63,094 nucleotides of DNA from Nemertoderma westbladi (lineage: Eukaryota; Xenacoelomorpha; Nemertodermatida; Nemertodermatidae). Location of the stretch: NCBI GenBank assembly GCA_032718475.1, contig JAUCBJ010007905.1, positions 1-63,094 of the forward strand. The letters run 5' to 3'. Below are positions 35,301 to 42,600 of the stretch, piece after piece. Position numbers and translations under genes: made by a program. The notes under the pieces were generated by a model. The model made no database searches. It saw nothing but the letters and a program-made list of their open reading frames with translations, and had not been told where the DNA came from. Numbering within the stretch: the stretch's first letter is position 1; every line of letters starts with the position of its first letter.

Positions 35301-35932
35301 ACTATCATTAATTAATCGGATCATGGGGGGGGGGGGGGGGGGGGGGGGCAGAGAAGGGTCGGATCTTTAGACTGATAAAAAAATATATTTCATTGCCAAT
35401 ATTTCGTCCACAACATGTACCGTAATAAATAATAACATGAGCAGTGGATATAGGAAACTAGTGTTTTAGTTTTTTACTTAGCCCGACATACAATATCCGG
35501 TATTGCCCTGTTGCAGGCCTGTTATTTGTATAATATTTGAATACGTTAAATTGTTTAATTATTATTGCATGAATCTATTGTCGCAAATTATTCCTAAAGC
35601 GAGCCGTGATGGGAAGGGGTGGCGAGACAACAACCAGTTGTACTACGGCACAACATAGGGAAAACAGCCTGACCGCAAATCAGAGGAGATGAACAACAAT
35701 TTATTGCTTAAAGATGAAATACAATTAAGATGTATTTATTTGGAAAGTGTAATCTTTTTTTAGTATAAACTTTCTCGACATATTCCGGTATTGAAATATG
35801 TCATGTGGTAATTATTTTGTTGTTATATTATATTTTAGTTGCGTTTGCGTTGACAAAAATGGAGATTACATCGGGGATTGGAGTGACAACGTTGATAGAG
35901 ACAAATGTGAGCAACTTAGAAACGCCGTATGA
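11349..35932 (+). CDS. Secreted protein with two thyroglobulin type-1 domains (paralogue 1)
   Basis: Five coding exons: 11349-11370, 13140-13317, 16069-16154, 35158-35287 and 35839-35932 (stop TGA), 169 residues. Splice phases 1, 2, 1, 2 all match, and donors are GTAAGT or GTTAGT. The 22-nt first exon encodes MLRFQIF and completes a signal peptide with exon 2 (AICLACVCA, then QLSNEEYETC). Domain 1 spans exons 2-3, with spaced cysteines, the FxPxQC-like YQPWQC and a CxC motif. Domain 2 spans exons 4-5 and contains CVCVDKNGDY. Domains of this kind bind or inhibit cysteine proteases (thyropins) or act as adhesion modules; the exact role is inferred. Intron 3 carries the 18.7-kb BEL/Pao element in the same orientation. 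In domain 2 the usual QC is QY, with an extra cysteine before the CxC. AATAAA at 36024. Confidence 0.85.
11554..12669. mobile_element. TTAA-flanked non-autonomous element in intron 1
   Basis: Both ends are TTAA followed inward by similar sequence: left TTAACCCTATTTAGCCCGGG, right (complement) TTAACCCTATCTGACCCGGG. TTAA duplications and a CCCT start are typical of piggyBac-like transposons. Poly(G) lies just inside the left end and poly(C) just inside the right. The interior has at least three diverged copies of a block with CGTGATCAGCGACCT (about 12230, 12360, 12520) and no transposase. It sits 180 bp after the 22-nt first exon of the thyroglobulin-domain gene. Confidence 0.7.
12670..13139. 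other. Rest of intron 1, paralogue 1
   Basis: AT-rich intron ending in a good acceptor (ACTTTCATCCTTTTAG). The 20 bases before the acceptor are nearly identical in paralogue 2, which first revealed the duplication. Confidence 0.7.
13318..14229. other. Intron 2 start, no gene recognised
   Basis: Intronic sequence. An open stretch at 13779-14430 has no motif and borders LINE-derived DNA, so it is not called as a gene. Confidence 0.45.
14230..14575 (+). pseudogene. LINE ORF2 C-terminal fragment
   Basis: Translation gives FAKRRENQPVHNLVLW and, after a local rearrangement, KDTGLEDADNLAKVMGDR plus WWCNFVDKRA. The same family is better preserved at 40881-41399. The rearrangement is a 24-bp inverted repeat with an extra direct copy. 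Non-functional. Confidence 0.7.
14350..14404. repeat. Perfect 24-bp hairpin
   Basis: Arm 14350-14373 (starts GTCCACCTTGCTTATTTTCT) and its exact complement 14381-14404 enclose a 7-base loop. A third copy of the arm follows directly at about 14411. It arose inside a LINE fragment. Confidence 0.9.
14985..15545. repeat. VNTR of about 57-63 bp units in intron 2
   Basis: About ten diverged units built from GCAGCGATCTGCTGCCTCAA and TGCTTCTGTGAAGGCAGTAC with an optional extra GTACTG. Unit length is mostly divisible by three, so several frames stay open on both strands and give artificial cysteine-rich repeats. Not a gene. Confidence 0.9.
15650..15980 (-). pseudogene. LINE endonuclease-domain fragment
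   Basis: The minus-strand translation has YYSPTSVAPVEEVGN and FLGDFNANLHQS. The GDFNA motif marks the apurinic-like endonuclease of non-LTR retrotransposons. Stops and frame breaks follow. A second copy of the same family lies on the + strand at 43390-43745. Confidence 0.7.
16325..16329. repeat. Target-site duplication (left)
   Basis: GGGTC directly precedes the 5' LTR. The identical GGGTC follows the 3' LTR at 35052-35056. A 5-bp duplication is usual for BEL/Pao integrases. Confidence 0.9.
16330..17522 (+). repeat. 5' LTR of BEL/Pao element
   Basis: It begins TGTAAAAGCTTTTG and ends AAAGCGCGAACA. It is identical to 33859-35051 over 1193 bp except for one base. It should hold the promoter and poly(A) site; I could not place a TATA box or AATAAA with confidence. 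The 64-codon open frame inside both LTRs is not considered a gene. Confidence 0.97.
17523..19840 (+). other. Long untranslated leader of BEL/Pao element
   Basis: The 2.3 kb between LTR and gag has no long open frame. Directly after the LTR there is no TGG-starting primer-binding site. GAACAATAACGGATAT occurs at the LTR/leader border and again near 17586. A block of about 290 bp is duplicated in tandem (17960-18247 and 18248-18540). The final 600 bp has many TACCGGTA/TATATA motifs. The leader probably contains packaging and translation signals, by analogy only. Confidence 0.75.
17960..18540 (+). repeat. Tandem duplication of ~290 bp in the leader
   Basis: Both copies contain TGTCCGATAAAGAACGGTTA, a run with AAACCCCCGTCTAAAGAATA and CATTTCGGAGTCTGCATGTC in the same order, with scattered substitutions. 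Divergence is far greater than between the LTRs, so the duplication is old and has been kept through several rounds of transposition. Confidence 0.9.
19841..23968 (+). CDS. Gag-protease part of BEL/Pao polyprotein
   Basis: Open from ATG 19841 to a TAA at 23966, 1375 residues. An N-terminal region of unknown fold is followed by an Ala/Glu/Lys-rich coiled coil (about residues 387-487, coded by a GCAGAGGCAAAAG-type repeat), a second coiled coil, a Pao-type Gag region (DUF1759-like, about 810-1000) and three zinc knuckles at about 1096-1165 (CALC...C, CYNC...C, CAKC...H). The start of an aspartic protease has its catalytic DSGST at residue 1272. The TAA falls inside the protease: the conserved ILIG segment of the same domain continues in frame right after it. 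Gag forms the particle and packages RNA; the protease would process the polyprotein. Confidence 0.9.
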   Translation: MSDTKQNLSDSLLDVTICDSDRDVEPSGRKFSSPPTVRKVIPPVVIKEPRLVQHRRSIIGTRAQVKRDQEAAEQQQHASQELTSQRPNSSSSEDTVELTPERGAKMMDAVYSDPLLILPAAVLTRLLIAVEEHQIDWARSQRSTKDNYAGYMSEELKSIVESQWNFPGPGLPFDLSEAAWEDIHRIGVAKETIDPAVWKRSAAGYAQGFFSSMERVEKQLLQQPQGPQEQGQLLYQVRERILRIRLILSAFEEASKRRQDTSLQVAVKTWFQRVSRQVQGTAQWKAQLEERSTHGESTDATYSQVESEATAEKPHKRDAIDIYLSDYQRFLGDDELRRRLDGLSPNSEGTQLVLDAIDVEMRAANQAKFDEQLRIAREQEEQVRKKRIEDRKIAAVAEAERKATLAEAAAEAKAAAAEAEAKATAAAAEAEAKATAAAAEAKAEAKAAAAEAKAAAVAEAERRAAEEIAQLELENLQEKQDDFSKQLTASNMQMMNRYTPKRQGYTSSEEGDTTDSEGKRNRSRLSRRKRTFHRHKLPDLPPAVRRQLNNTNLGSTEPTDQIIKIERLSTIVDEPEIIRPVFEITPSVIDTPVLPEATSKFPLHSTKLPVPSRTAQETVQVLDPERNIPDLSPVVPRPPATTLADPVSAVDWVDERRRGMDILLGKMEENQARSSQQVRELEGTVQQLKGTVRESRLELQEVQQNIALERDKLVNLQKGIPPPPVTMCQPVRSEVSHAQGVEPTRIYTASEVETPIVNPIKGNYRPVDNDIPYRPDHNPRNLYTDNSILNNTMAQESFTRQMARTEARQAVKVGEIVKFNGDEMKWLPFNEYYKDNIQNSVLSNGEKLRYLIECLEGSPKLMALKFIGHPDGLRQVWDTLNIRYGNRNNIAGYLYAKLVAPRKFISSGIIEFSDEIQEICRQLDWLGKSHEYQNTMVIRAVASTLPKGGVGTRWDKKVLYMMEQQRRDPTMADLMSFLDGEVKLQLLKLSREKTPENKVSEKPVSRRKVTPVCYTDDGESQTSQGEDSGKDTERSYYVNKTPKDQVSKFKSRTNDRREQVRKTPPTSPKRIQVRKPEEKASVHNVTQNKVSNIKPKCALCDGTHHLNRCDEFLKKSLTERREVMWDKRLCYNCLRQGHQRRTCYSDIRCAKCGAKHHILLHAEFDRTSPNQVSDSELHVQFSDVNDTDQSEMEGFYTDEFSDENESCYMINTAVYRALTYEKDTDSDFILTTSERQPSWKAPTSNVGIREFPVVQLWVHGPQRSYIVNALLDSGSTGTFIDKELAEDIFAGQPKFRTKLNMSGIMQVWKSTVTADYYVGALSTPQDELGEHSIRSVKMVAIKNFATTQADLYNWDEDESIQHLKIPRFQTDYPGV
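23966..23968 (+). other. In-frame TAA within protease domain
   Basis: The stop separates DSGST and ILIG parts of one aspartic protease domain. The frame is open on both sides (19841 and 24137 are in the same frame), and the downstream part has no early ATG. It is either a disabling mutation or a read-through site. Confidence 0.85.
23969..25807 (+). pseudogene. Pol part 1: protease end, reverse transcriptase, RNase H start
   Basis: Same frame as gag-protease. The segment begins ILIGQNAHKALE (protease), then a linker, and from about 24500 a BEL/Pao reverse transcriptase: VVFDGSA, SLNSDLLPGPN, then the catalytic DIEGMF and YMDD at 25139-25150. From about 25650 RNase H starts (VFGDAS, KVPRAE). 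A TAA at 25805 follows directly after the conserved PRAE glutamate region of RNase H. There is no usable ATG near its start, so it depends on translation from gag. RT length and motifs are complete. Listed as broken because both ends are stop codons, but the catalytic residues are intact. Confidence 0.88.
25808..28024 (+). pseudogene. Pol part 2: RNase H end and integrase
   Basis: In frame with pol part 1 and open for 738 codons to TAA at 28022. It starts with the rest of RNase H (WTDALLVL carries a catalytic Asp), then a spacer and an H2C2 zinc finger (DVHSKLYHAG, then CIPCRKAF). The integrase core has Asp at 27026 (GVDLFG), Asp at 27212 (RSDKGTNF) and Glu at 27362 (GSWERLI). It ends with a DUF5641-like C-terminal domain (GDMVLIVDPDLPRKRW). 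All three catalytic residues are present. There is no early ATG. The 5-bp target duplication fits this integrase type. It could only be made through suppression of the two upstream stops, or in trans from another copy. Confidence 0.9.
28025..29675 (+). other. 1.65-kb non-coding spacer between pol and X1
   Basis: No open frame above about 65 codons. It contains a diverged direct repeat of about 110 bp (28571-28680, 28749-28860) with ATTAAGATATCG and GTCCCCAGACA...GTTCTGGAAT conserved. The last 400 bp before X1 are GC-richer. Expected place for a splice acceptor, internal promoter or ribosome entry for X1; none could be proven. Confidence 0.6.
28571..28860 (+). repeat. Two ~110-bp direct repeats in the BEL/Pao spacer
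   Basis: Shared blocks are ATTCTAGTC(G/A)ATTAAGATATC, ACCGATAT(A/T)CTT and GTCCCCAGACA(A/T)GTTCTGGAAT, in the same order and spacing. Within each copy TCTAGAATC/CCAGA-type pieces can form short stems. Confidence 0.8.
29676..30971 (+). CDS. X1: unrecognised protein in envelope position of BEL/Pao element
   Basis: Begins with ATG 29676 (MTELIEDDLGIRERYTL) and runs 431 residues to TAG at 30969. No signal peptide, no transmembrane segment, no furin-like site, so it does not look like a retroviral-type envelope. A Cys/His cluster (YYCDECPRP, then RRRCAKH) lies at about residues 223-248, and the C-terminal 60 residues are Glu/Gln/Lys-rich coiled coil that continues in frame past the TAG into X2. 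Codon use looks like that of pol. The family is unknown to me. A structural or nucleic-acid-associated protein acquired by the element is one possibility; a captured viral protein is another. I do not assign a function. Confidence 0.7.
   Translation: MTELIEDDLGIRERYTLPLQAFVDSLIRGDADPTTTEDDGRYIEPPMSQEQLTRELDYRKFTARYTHRNGTFMDFLTTGHPIDLHDTDDVDTEREMVLFKYHTQQSRNDKSRIEHENSIRNKLEREDVEEPDKRSGFNEYLEFLRETYLNVASQQNLETRYPQGIHPDPIMELKRLYFTMMYLTADRPLPVVPDSFEQMEEYCKTGERSPAFPLQDIRLWYYCDECPRPNQQIERHKHPRRRCAKHSFTRYTYGSFERNLFDVSPTVARLKRSLNKPMIRVPEYSVRPPHSQVIPQTLDPNSITDPPELYSLFKDLVLPEQLIGGTLVVGSLDIRQPYLAGLGRGHLISPFNPYNRPGLPPIQPVTEVEESVIRNALDAIRQKIGKGTYDCLEKRKLQQQVQAVKELALPQFDREIQNLEEDIERGRTYSL
30969..30971 (+). 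other. In-frame TAG between X1 and X2
   Basis: TAG followed by G, in the middle of a predicted coiled coil that continues on both sides. X2 has no ATG for the next ~155 bases. TAG-G is the context of known retroviral read-through sites, so controlled suppression is possible. Simple mutation is equally possible. Confidence 0.75.
30972..33215 (+). CDS. X2: large unrecognised protein, in frame with X1
   Basis: Open for 747 codons to TGA at 33213. The first ATG (MVPHFKDKLF) is only near 31128, so translation either reads through the TAG or starts late. The region after about 31330 is a dense globular protein without TM helices. Near the C terminus (from about 33000) it has RCRLC, then C, then YCAYC, a likely zinc-binding module of CxxC...CxxC type. 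With X1 it would make a protein of about 1,180 residues. No motif of envelope, kinase, polymerase, helicase or protease type was seen. The size and lack of TM segments could fit a capsid-like or accessory structural protein, but this is conjecture. Confidence 0.65.
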   Translation, partial: EFLDERLQQQAEDNQLEERHIELTEREEAALAQPETQILVTDLYSKTILHPSMVPHFKDKLFATVQPQPVNTDLRSQELIADAPMIQRPPVEAARVDGVLVEPPDNRADLVRRMVHDVNIRARPLPDSFYGIKDHPYYVNLKQYYMVKPEDPTHSLKFLPLINPLDLVELEQLQKHLDQLVKLNSFRKPYNISRIEKEILPPYNLDGFIKTRLVHWNLDVLFEEERIKRYGDVETYTTQCLKYRDLPNARECATLWHPVGMTLENATKEWNETLNVIEMYGVVTYDNEGSVPVGELGTTRMIHIRGLAGSTHVFTRACSDVIDYSFETLTETQRKLRHGQFELAQRYVTDTERKPAMGIDGSMLPQPVLEMLFNERILKIGSAVYGDLQNDFRNMENIPYPFVDTQLIAPWAEGRGFFRTMYANTPSDITKVQRTSIGHLAFQEYGWNFKVGNPINYQQVYGDHYSRLYFDGPLTAPGAVYSFMSVPLRPSLAIYAVFENAALAGWLADVCSRTIRAHPLILGTKLAKLDEHNKFIRFECFRRFLTPFRNVDSQFKDRALTKLSLRDSAAEKLSSAGFAVFQDVCIQNLHSSVIQRPRVSAGYSVVEIQTVGPLTETDAPTSSIQLEDEPVCLESEAIQPTASWSSDNDYVIEWYQGPQRLTAYDYRHANYVSRKRCRLCASRDHFTPLDSSVPCSYFLEQPMMEIYCAYCRLGKRTQIYIANPDIAITLDELTREFTRSILTIRVD
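33247..33780 (+). CDS. X3: small basic-tailed protein
   Basis: From ATG 33247 (MKHVGECISTKFVRKYL) to TAA at 33778, 177 residues, in the +1 frame relative to X2. The frame is open from about 33094, so a frameshifted X2-X3 fusion is also possible. The N-terminal half is structured; the rest is Pro/Ser/Thr-rich and ends in a strongly basic stretch (KKLRKRRPRKKD) like a nuclear-localisation or nucleic-acid-binding tail. It ends 78 bp before the 3' LTR. Not recognised. Confidence 0.6.
   Translation: MKHVGECISTKFVRKYLRNVNPNDITTYHLINFIRQDPEYGDIFVNLHPELQEISRRPYEYRTRERELERTIKPRKFLTTHGPPTTSVQTTRQGPVGAAVLRRALKAVRPRSTEVDINQPGTSTGGYTDRNPAPSDAIILHPSPRSYSPPRKVARPKEKRTLASFKKLRKRRPRKKD
33859..35051 (+). repeat. 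3' LTR of BEL/Pao element
   Basis: Same 1193 bp as the 5' LTR with one substitution. It is preceded by a short purine-rich stretch (GGGAGCGG) as candidate polypurine tract and followed by the duplicated GGGTC (35052-35056). Confidence 0.97.
35325..35348. repeat. Poly(G) run in intron 4 of paralogue 1
   Basis: 24 consecutive G, 38 bp after the exon 4 donor. Confidence 0.95.
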
Positions 35933-36023
35933 AAGATAACTTTCAGTTTGTTCAGAATATTTTCTCATATTCATTGTCTTTCTGGGTTGAGGGAATTTGG
36001 TTATGTTATCGTTACAGTATATC

Positions 36024-36029
36024 AATAAA
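36024..36029 (+). promoter_or_regulatory. Poly(A) signal, thyroglobulin-domain paralogue 1
   Basis: AATAAA 92 bp after the stop codon. The same signal lies at the corresponding place (54286) in paralogue 2, and the 3' UTRs share ACTTTCAGTTTGTT after the stop. Confidence 0.7.
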
Positions 36030-36779
36030 ACTAATTCAACAGGATATGTATTTATTTGCTTTACATAATTTATTAATTTTCATAATGTATTAAAATATAA
36101 AATTATTATTATGATTTATATTTTAGTTCCGATAAGAACTATTGTACTCAATACTGTGACAAACTAACAATGCGGCTTTCCCGAAGTTTCTTGCCACGTT
36201 TATTTGTGCCACAATCTGCCCGATCCAAGGCAGCGTTTATTCACTAACATTTGTGCCACAATCTGCCACGTAGTAGTAAGTTTATTGACTTAAATGGATT
36301 AAATTTTTATACACGGCACAAATTGAACTACAACGGTAATATAGTCCAACTGTATGACACTAAACCGCAAAAATCTCTAGATACAATTTACACCATTCAG
36401 GTCCACTGCATTAAAAATACAGAATATCAAACAAATTATAACATCAAGTACAGTATGTAGAAGCTAATTTAAGTTTTACGGAAATATATTTTAAGCACAT
36501 TATTGATAAAGCAACAAAAACTATATAAATTATTCTTACAATTGAACAAGTCAGATAATGTATTCATATCAAGAATATCGATGGGACTACTGTTGCGCAC
36601 ATGCGGCGAGAGCGGGCATTCGAGAAATACAATTATGCTGCTCAGATTGAACTGAAATGCGGTCGCAAATACAGACCCTGGGCTTGGGATTCTACTCCAA
36701 CGGCCCTATTCTATTAGCAGATTGTAGGACATTAGTCGAACCCCGGTGAAGGCTACCCGAATAAATTGGGTGCACAGCA

Positions 36780-37240
36780 AATTCAGGATTTATAATTGAC
36801 TGGAAGTTAGAAATTTGGAGGCTGTATCTGGTTTACCTTTACTGCAATCTATAACACGATGTTTATCGTTCGTTAGTTTATTATCTAGGCAACTTTTCAG
36901 AAAACGGTAACCAACAGTGTCAGATTGTTGGACGAGAGAAAAAGCTTGAAAGGGAATTTCATTATCTTCATTTAAAAGTATTTATTTCAAAAAACGCTTA
37001 CGGGCGGCAGTGATTATTTATGTTTCACTTAGGTAGTCCTAATTCAATCAAGCATAAATCATTGGGCGTTTGCCCCCCTACACCTAATAAACAATTAATT
37101 AATCTGATATATTCTACCTTAATTGCACGAAGGTCACTAGTTAACCAGGCTTCTGCTCCATACAGTAGTACGCTAACAACACATGCCTCAAAAACTTTCA
37201 ATTTGACTGAAAAATATATACTTGTGATATTGTAACAGAA
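36780..37240 (-). pseudogene. LINE ORF2 C-terminal fragment
   Basis: The minus-strand translation has VFEACVVSVLLYGAEAWL, then RLINCLLGVGGQTPNDLCLI, as in the region after the RT domain of non-LTR elements, and further decayed pieces such as SDTVGYRFLKSCLD. Catalytic domains are missing. Confidence 0.7.
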
Positions 37241-38880
37241 AATAGAAAATAGAAAACTTATTTGCTGCTTCTTCGCATCTTTCGGTATGTATTTTTAGTA
37301 CTGATGAGTGATGACCATTTCCCATCTTCGGTAAATGGTTTACCAAGGTAAATACAAGGCAGCATTTAGTCACTCACTACTCACAGCTCTCTTACTTATT
37401 TTTTATTATTTTCGTTTACATTTTGTATATTTTCTTGTATATATTTGATATTCGTATTATTAAATATGTGAAATGAAACTATATGAAAACACATTGCGAT
37501 ACGGGTCATATAATAGCTACAGAAGTTTTAGAAACCATCGAGATGTTAATTAAATCACACAACGAACAAACTACGATAGTATGTAAGAAGGCGTAAATAG
37601 CATAATATTATACGGAATTAGGCTTTCACTTTCGTAACGTATCTGAAAGAAACTCCATAATAATAAATATATTAATATTCCTCTATAAAGTAGTAAATAA
37701 ACAAGTTAAAAAAACCAATTCACTTGCTACATCATACCCCTGCGTCTACAACTGTACCACTCTCTAGGTCACCAACATAGATTGAACAGATTCAAGGTAT
37801 TGATTCTGCTGTTCTCCAGTACCACTCTATCTTTTTTAATAATACATCCTACCCAAGTGTGGCAATCAAATAAACATAACAAATGCTTCAACGAGATTTT
37901 AGAATGACATCCTTATGAGAACGATTTTCTAAGCGACAGGTTCGCATAACTTGTAGTACAACACAGTTGTTTGTATCTGTGCAGTATATAACTGTATATA
38001 CTGTTACAGTACTGTATAGAAGGAATGTGTTTGCATCGCTGTGCAGTGTTATGTGATTTCAATAAAAAATAACAGCAGGTCTAATGAGATAACAACAATA
38101 AAACTCAATTGCGGTTGATTCAAAAGAATACGGTAGCGGTGGACGCAAATACATACAACTAAATACATACTACGACTTGCTAATGTTTGGTTGGTTGTTG
38201 CTTATTATCAATGTATCGTAGGTGTCGTATTCTTATAAAATACCAATCTGAAACAACTAAATGCGAAGAATTTTGTTTAATTCGATTGAGCAGAAACTCT
38301 CGATAACAATGTTTAAATCAACACATTGCATAATTTACGTCCCCAAAAATACATAATTTCTCTCACACAAAATCATGTGTGGGAACATTAAAAATTTTCT
38401 CATGCGTCAATAGTTAGGTTTTATGATAATTTTTTATTGTAAGTTTGAAGCAGTTCGTTCCCCTGCATAGAACTCAAATTATGTAATGTTTCATCGCATT
38501 ATTACATAAATATAAAAAATATTTGCAGTGGCGGAATCCTCCTCCCCGTAGGGCAGCAGTTTTTTTAACGACCCCTTGCTAATAGGTTTTATTTATATTA
38601 TTTCTGGAGCCGGCGTTTTGTATACTGAATTTATTGTGAATTAATAATTAACCTCCTAATTAAATTTACCCCGTCCTGGGGTGTATCTATAACGAAAAAA
38701 ATAGATTATATTTTGTTTATTATTTATTACAGTCCCTTTCCTGTTTATTATCAATTGCGTGAAAGGAACAGGTTTCAGTGGAAGGTCATTAAATAACCAA
38801 AACAATAAACGAGAGTCAAGATTTCAGGTTTGCCAATCAGTTAGTTCGCTGCCATAGAACAACCATATCATGCACAGACA
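37241..38880. other. Intergenic between the two paralogues
   Basis: AT-rich. It holds one inverted copy of the AACCAAAACAATAAAC motif (38795-38810) but no gene or exon that I can support. Confidence 0.5.
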
Positions 38881-38889
38881 GATCAGTTT

Positions 38890-39430
38890 TACACCGGCAG
38901 TAGGGGTTCCTATAGTAAGAGCCCAACAGTGGCTGTCCGGAATAAATTTACATTTAGAGACAGTGTGATTCCTATAGTAAGAGCCCAACAGGGGCTGTCC
39001 GGAATAAATTTACATTTAGAGACAGTGTGATTCCTACAGTAAAAGCCCAACAGTGGCTGTCCGGAATAAATTTACCTTTAGAGACGGTGTGATTCCTATA
39101 GTAAAAGCCCAACAGGGGCTGTCCGGAATATATTTACATTTAGAGACAGTGTGATTCCTACAGTAAAGCCCAGCCCAACAGTGGCTGTCCGGAATAAATT
39201 TACCTTTAGAGACGGTGTGATTCCTATAGTATAGTAAAAGCCCAACAGGGGCTGTCCGGAATAAATTTACATTTAGAGACAGTGTGATTCCTATAGTAAG
39301 AGCCCAACAGTGGCTGTCCAGAATAAATTTACATTTAGAGACGGTGTGATTCCTATAGTAAAAGCCCAACAGTGGCTGTCCGGAATAAATTTACATTTAG
39401 AGACGGTGTGATTCCTACAGTAAGAGCCCA
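38890..39430. repeat. ~59-60-bp tandem repeat
   Basis: About nine units with GTGATTCCTATAGTAA, GCCCAACAGTGGCTGTCCGG and AATAAATTTACATTTAGAGA. It lies about 250 bp upstream of exon 1 of paralogue 2. The minus-strand open frames across it are artefacts of the repeat. Confidence 0.95.
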
Positions 39431-39672
39431 ACTGAAACTTCCATGTAATAACAGTTGATAGTTTATTTAATGCATTTGATGCCTTTCCCTTTTGTATTCT
39501 GGACATTTCAGCAGACTTCCGAATACAAGATCCTGGATTGGAATCTTAAATTTTTACTATCAGTTGAGGTCCGTTATATATATTTTTGTGTTTGTCTTTG
39601 AGTAGCCAACTTTTTATTAATTTGTCTTCAATAACTGAAATTTATTATATGAGCCAGTGATACATTTATATA

Positions 39673-42600
39673 ATGTTGCGTTTTCAAATATTTGGTAAGT
39701 TTAATTAATTAATATCTAATTAAATAACTAATTTTGTAGCTAATTAATTATCTTTCCAAAAAAGTCACTTCTGTAAGTAAAAGCGCAAAAAAATAAAACC
39801 ACAAGCTTTATAAATGTTAAGGGAAAGGAGCAGGTTGCAGTGTCAGGATATTCTAATCAAAACAATAAACGAGAGTGAACGGTTCCATATATATTTGTCG
39901 ATTGTACGATTATTACGATTGTCGGCTGTCGGTTGATAATTTATTAAGATATTAAGAAAAAGAGTTATATGTCTGCAGTTTAATTATTCTGTAGGCCCTA
40001 ATCGATTTATTCTTAAGACAGGGAGGGGGAACTTAATTGAATGTCGCTATTTTTCATTTTGTACAAGCACTTTGAACAATATTTAGTTTTGGAACATTTA
40101 CAATGTGCGTTACTGTATGTAACATACATAGCAGGCACATAGTAACTACCTGGTTATTTCGCCACTAGTTACTTCTAATAGACAATCAACTCCGGAATTT
40201 CCCCCTATAACAATAAATCAACATAACGATGCGACTCAAACGCAATTTGAGTCGCATTTGTTCATGAACTTTCATCCTTTTAGCTCTTTGTATCGCCTAC
40301 GTTTGTGGTCAACTGTCGCACGTAGATTATGAAACCTGCCAGGAGTATCACGATGCTGTTATGGAAATTATTAATGGACCTAACCCAATTATGGATCTTC
40401 CAGTTCCACAATGCGAAGTTGACGGTGTTAATTACATGCCATGGCAGTGTCATATGATGGGGTAAGTGTCTATATGACAATGGGAATTGTAGTTAATTTC
40501 AGCACCACCAACACAGCAGTCATTATTCTGGTAGTTATTATTCTGGTAATTTCCTTAATGATAAATACTTTCATATTTATAAGCATTGGATGTTAATACA
40601 TATTATATCCATCAAAATGAGTTTAAATGTATATAGATATACGGAGCCCCTAAAGGGACATGTGAATTATTTTTTTTTTCGCTAACTCGTGCGAACGACT
40701 TACTAAGTCGTGCGAACGACATACTAAGTCGTGCGAACGACTTACTAAGTCGTGCGAACGACATACTAAGTCGTGCGAACGACTTACTAAGTCGTGCGAA
40801 CGACATACTAAGTCGTGCGAACGACATACTAAGTCGTGCGAACGACTTACTAAGTCGTGCGAACGTCTTGAATAGCAACCTTGAATGAGCGTCTTGAAGC
40901 CTTGAATAGGCTTTCCAGGATTTGGAAGTCACCGAGAATTAATCAGAAACTTAAGGTCCGATTATTTAGAGCAGCAGTAGTTCCAGTACTCCTCTATGGG
41001 AGTCCATGCTGGGCTCTAACTGCTGAGGACACCAAATCTCTGGATGGCACATTCACAAGAATGCTACGCCGAGTTCATTGTGTCAAGTACAATGCACATA
41101 TCTCCAACCACACACTATATAACTTTGGAGGTGTCTCATTGGTTCCCCCAAGCTTGACACTAGAACAAAATCGCCTCCGCTTTGCAGGACATTGCTTTCG
41201 CCGCAAGGACCAGCCAATGCATCATCTTGTACTTTGGCAGCCTCATGGAGTGAATAAGCATGGTGGACAGCCCATGACTTTCTTGAGACGCATCTTAAAG
41301 GACACTGGCCTTGAAGATGCGGATGATCTAGCAAATGTCATGGGTGATAGGGAGTTGTGGCGGTGCAATTTTGTCGATAAGCCGGCACAGCATTCTTAAA
41401 AATGCAGCTGCAATGCAGCATGCCGATCCTAGTAGTAGTAGTAGTAGACCAGCTAATATGGACTTGGTGTGCATCATGCGATACCCATGCAGGTGTCCCG
41501 ATCCTTTAATTTCATTGGAAATGAAATTAATGACTTCTTCCGTATTAGTGTAAACATTTCTCCTGCCCAAATTCAGTCCACTCAATATCCTTTTAATTTG
41601 TCGGACGCTTAGGATAACTTCATTATTTAGTTTTAAAGCAGATGAAATCTGTCCGTATGTTAGGCCTAAGTTAAAGTACGTCGATATTAACAGAGCGCGT
41701 TCAGCCATTGATAATAATATTTTCGACCAATAACAACAACAATGCTGTAGATTGAATTGAAAATCCCGCTAAAAGATTGTACTTTTATTACCAGTATTAT
41801 TTAGCCAATCAAAGTAAAGTTAGTAAGTCGTTCGCACGAGTTACTAAGTCGTTCGCACGAGTTAGTTAAGTCGTTCTCACGACTTAGTAAGTCGTTCGCA
41901 CGACTTAGTAAGTCGTTCGCACGAGTTAGTAAGTCGTTGTAATGTCATACTAACTGGAAGTAACATTAAAATCAAATGTTCAATAATAATTATATTTTTT
42001 GTAGGTGCAATTGCGTAGACACGAGAGGAAACTATCTGGACTATTATTATTCTTGGGGTCCAAATGCTAGAGCAGAGGATGATCTGTGCCGTTAGTATAA
42101 AATTACATCAGCTATACAGTAGTCTGAGGATCTAAAAACTATCTTTTATAGTAACTATTGAGTGACCCAATAACACGTTCAGACTTTCTTACAGTACTAT
42201 AAACTACACTATCTGAATGAGCAGACATATAATAACGATGTAATAAGTACTGCCGACATTAATATAGACCTACGAGTTCAGGTCAGGCAGGTATTCTGGA
42301 TCATTGATTCAGAAATCTTGCCACCTTCATGCAGCATAAAAGGATGTGTCATCTGTGGCTACAGAGACCCCCTTCGTTCTGGGATAGTTACACCCTTACT
42401 TAGGCCTGGGTTAAGGACCAATATACTCCGCTGCAGGGGTATATGGCCTGATCTGATGTCTGGTCAGTCTACCAATGTCTGTAATCTATATTTAATTTTA
42501 GTGGGACGCTAGATATATTAATAATAATAATAATAATAACATCTACCAATGGATGATCAGGGGTAGAGTGCTCTCATCTCCAATTTGAGAGCACTCCACT

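Larger units (their letters stand above)
40676..41945. mobile_element. Foldback-like element with inverted 20-21-bp arrays
   Basis: Left array (40676-40870) repeats TCGTGCGAACGACTTACTAAG-like units. The right array (41819-41940) has the complement, AGTAAGTCGTTCGCACGA. Between them are a LINE 3' fragment and an antisense integrase-like fragment. The structure fits an element with long repetitive inverted ends into which a LINE inserted. It sits in intron 2 of paralogue 2. Confidence 0.65.
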
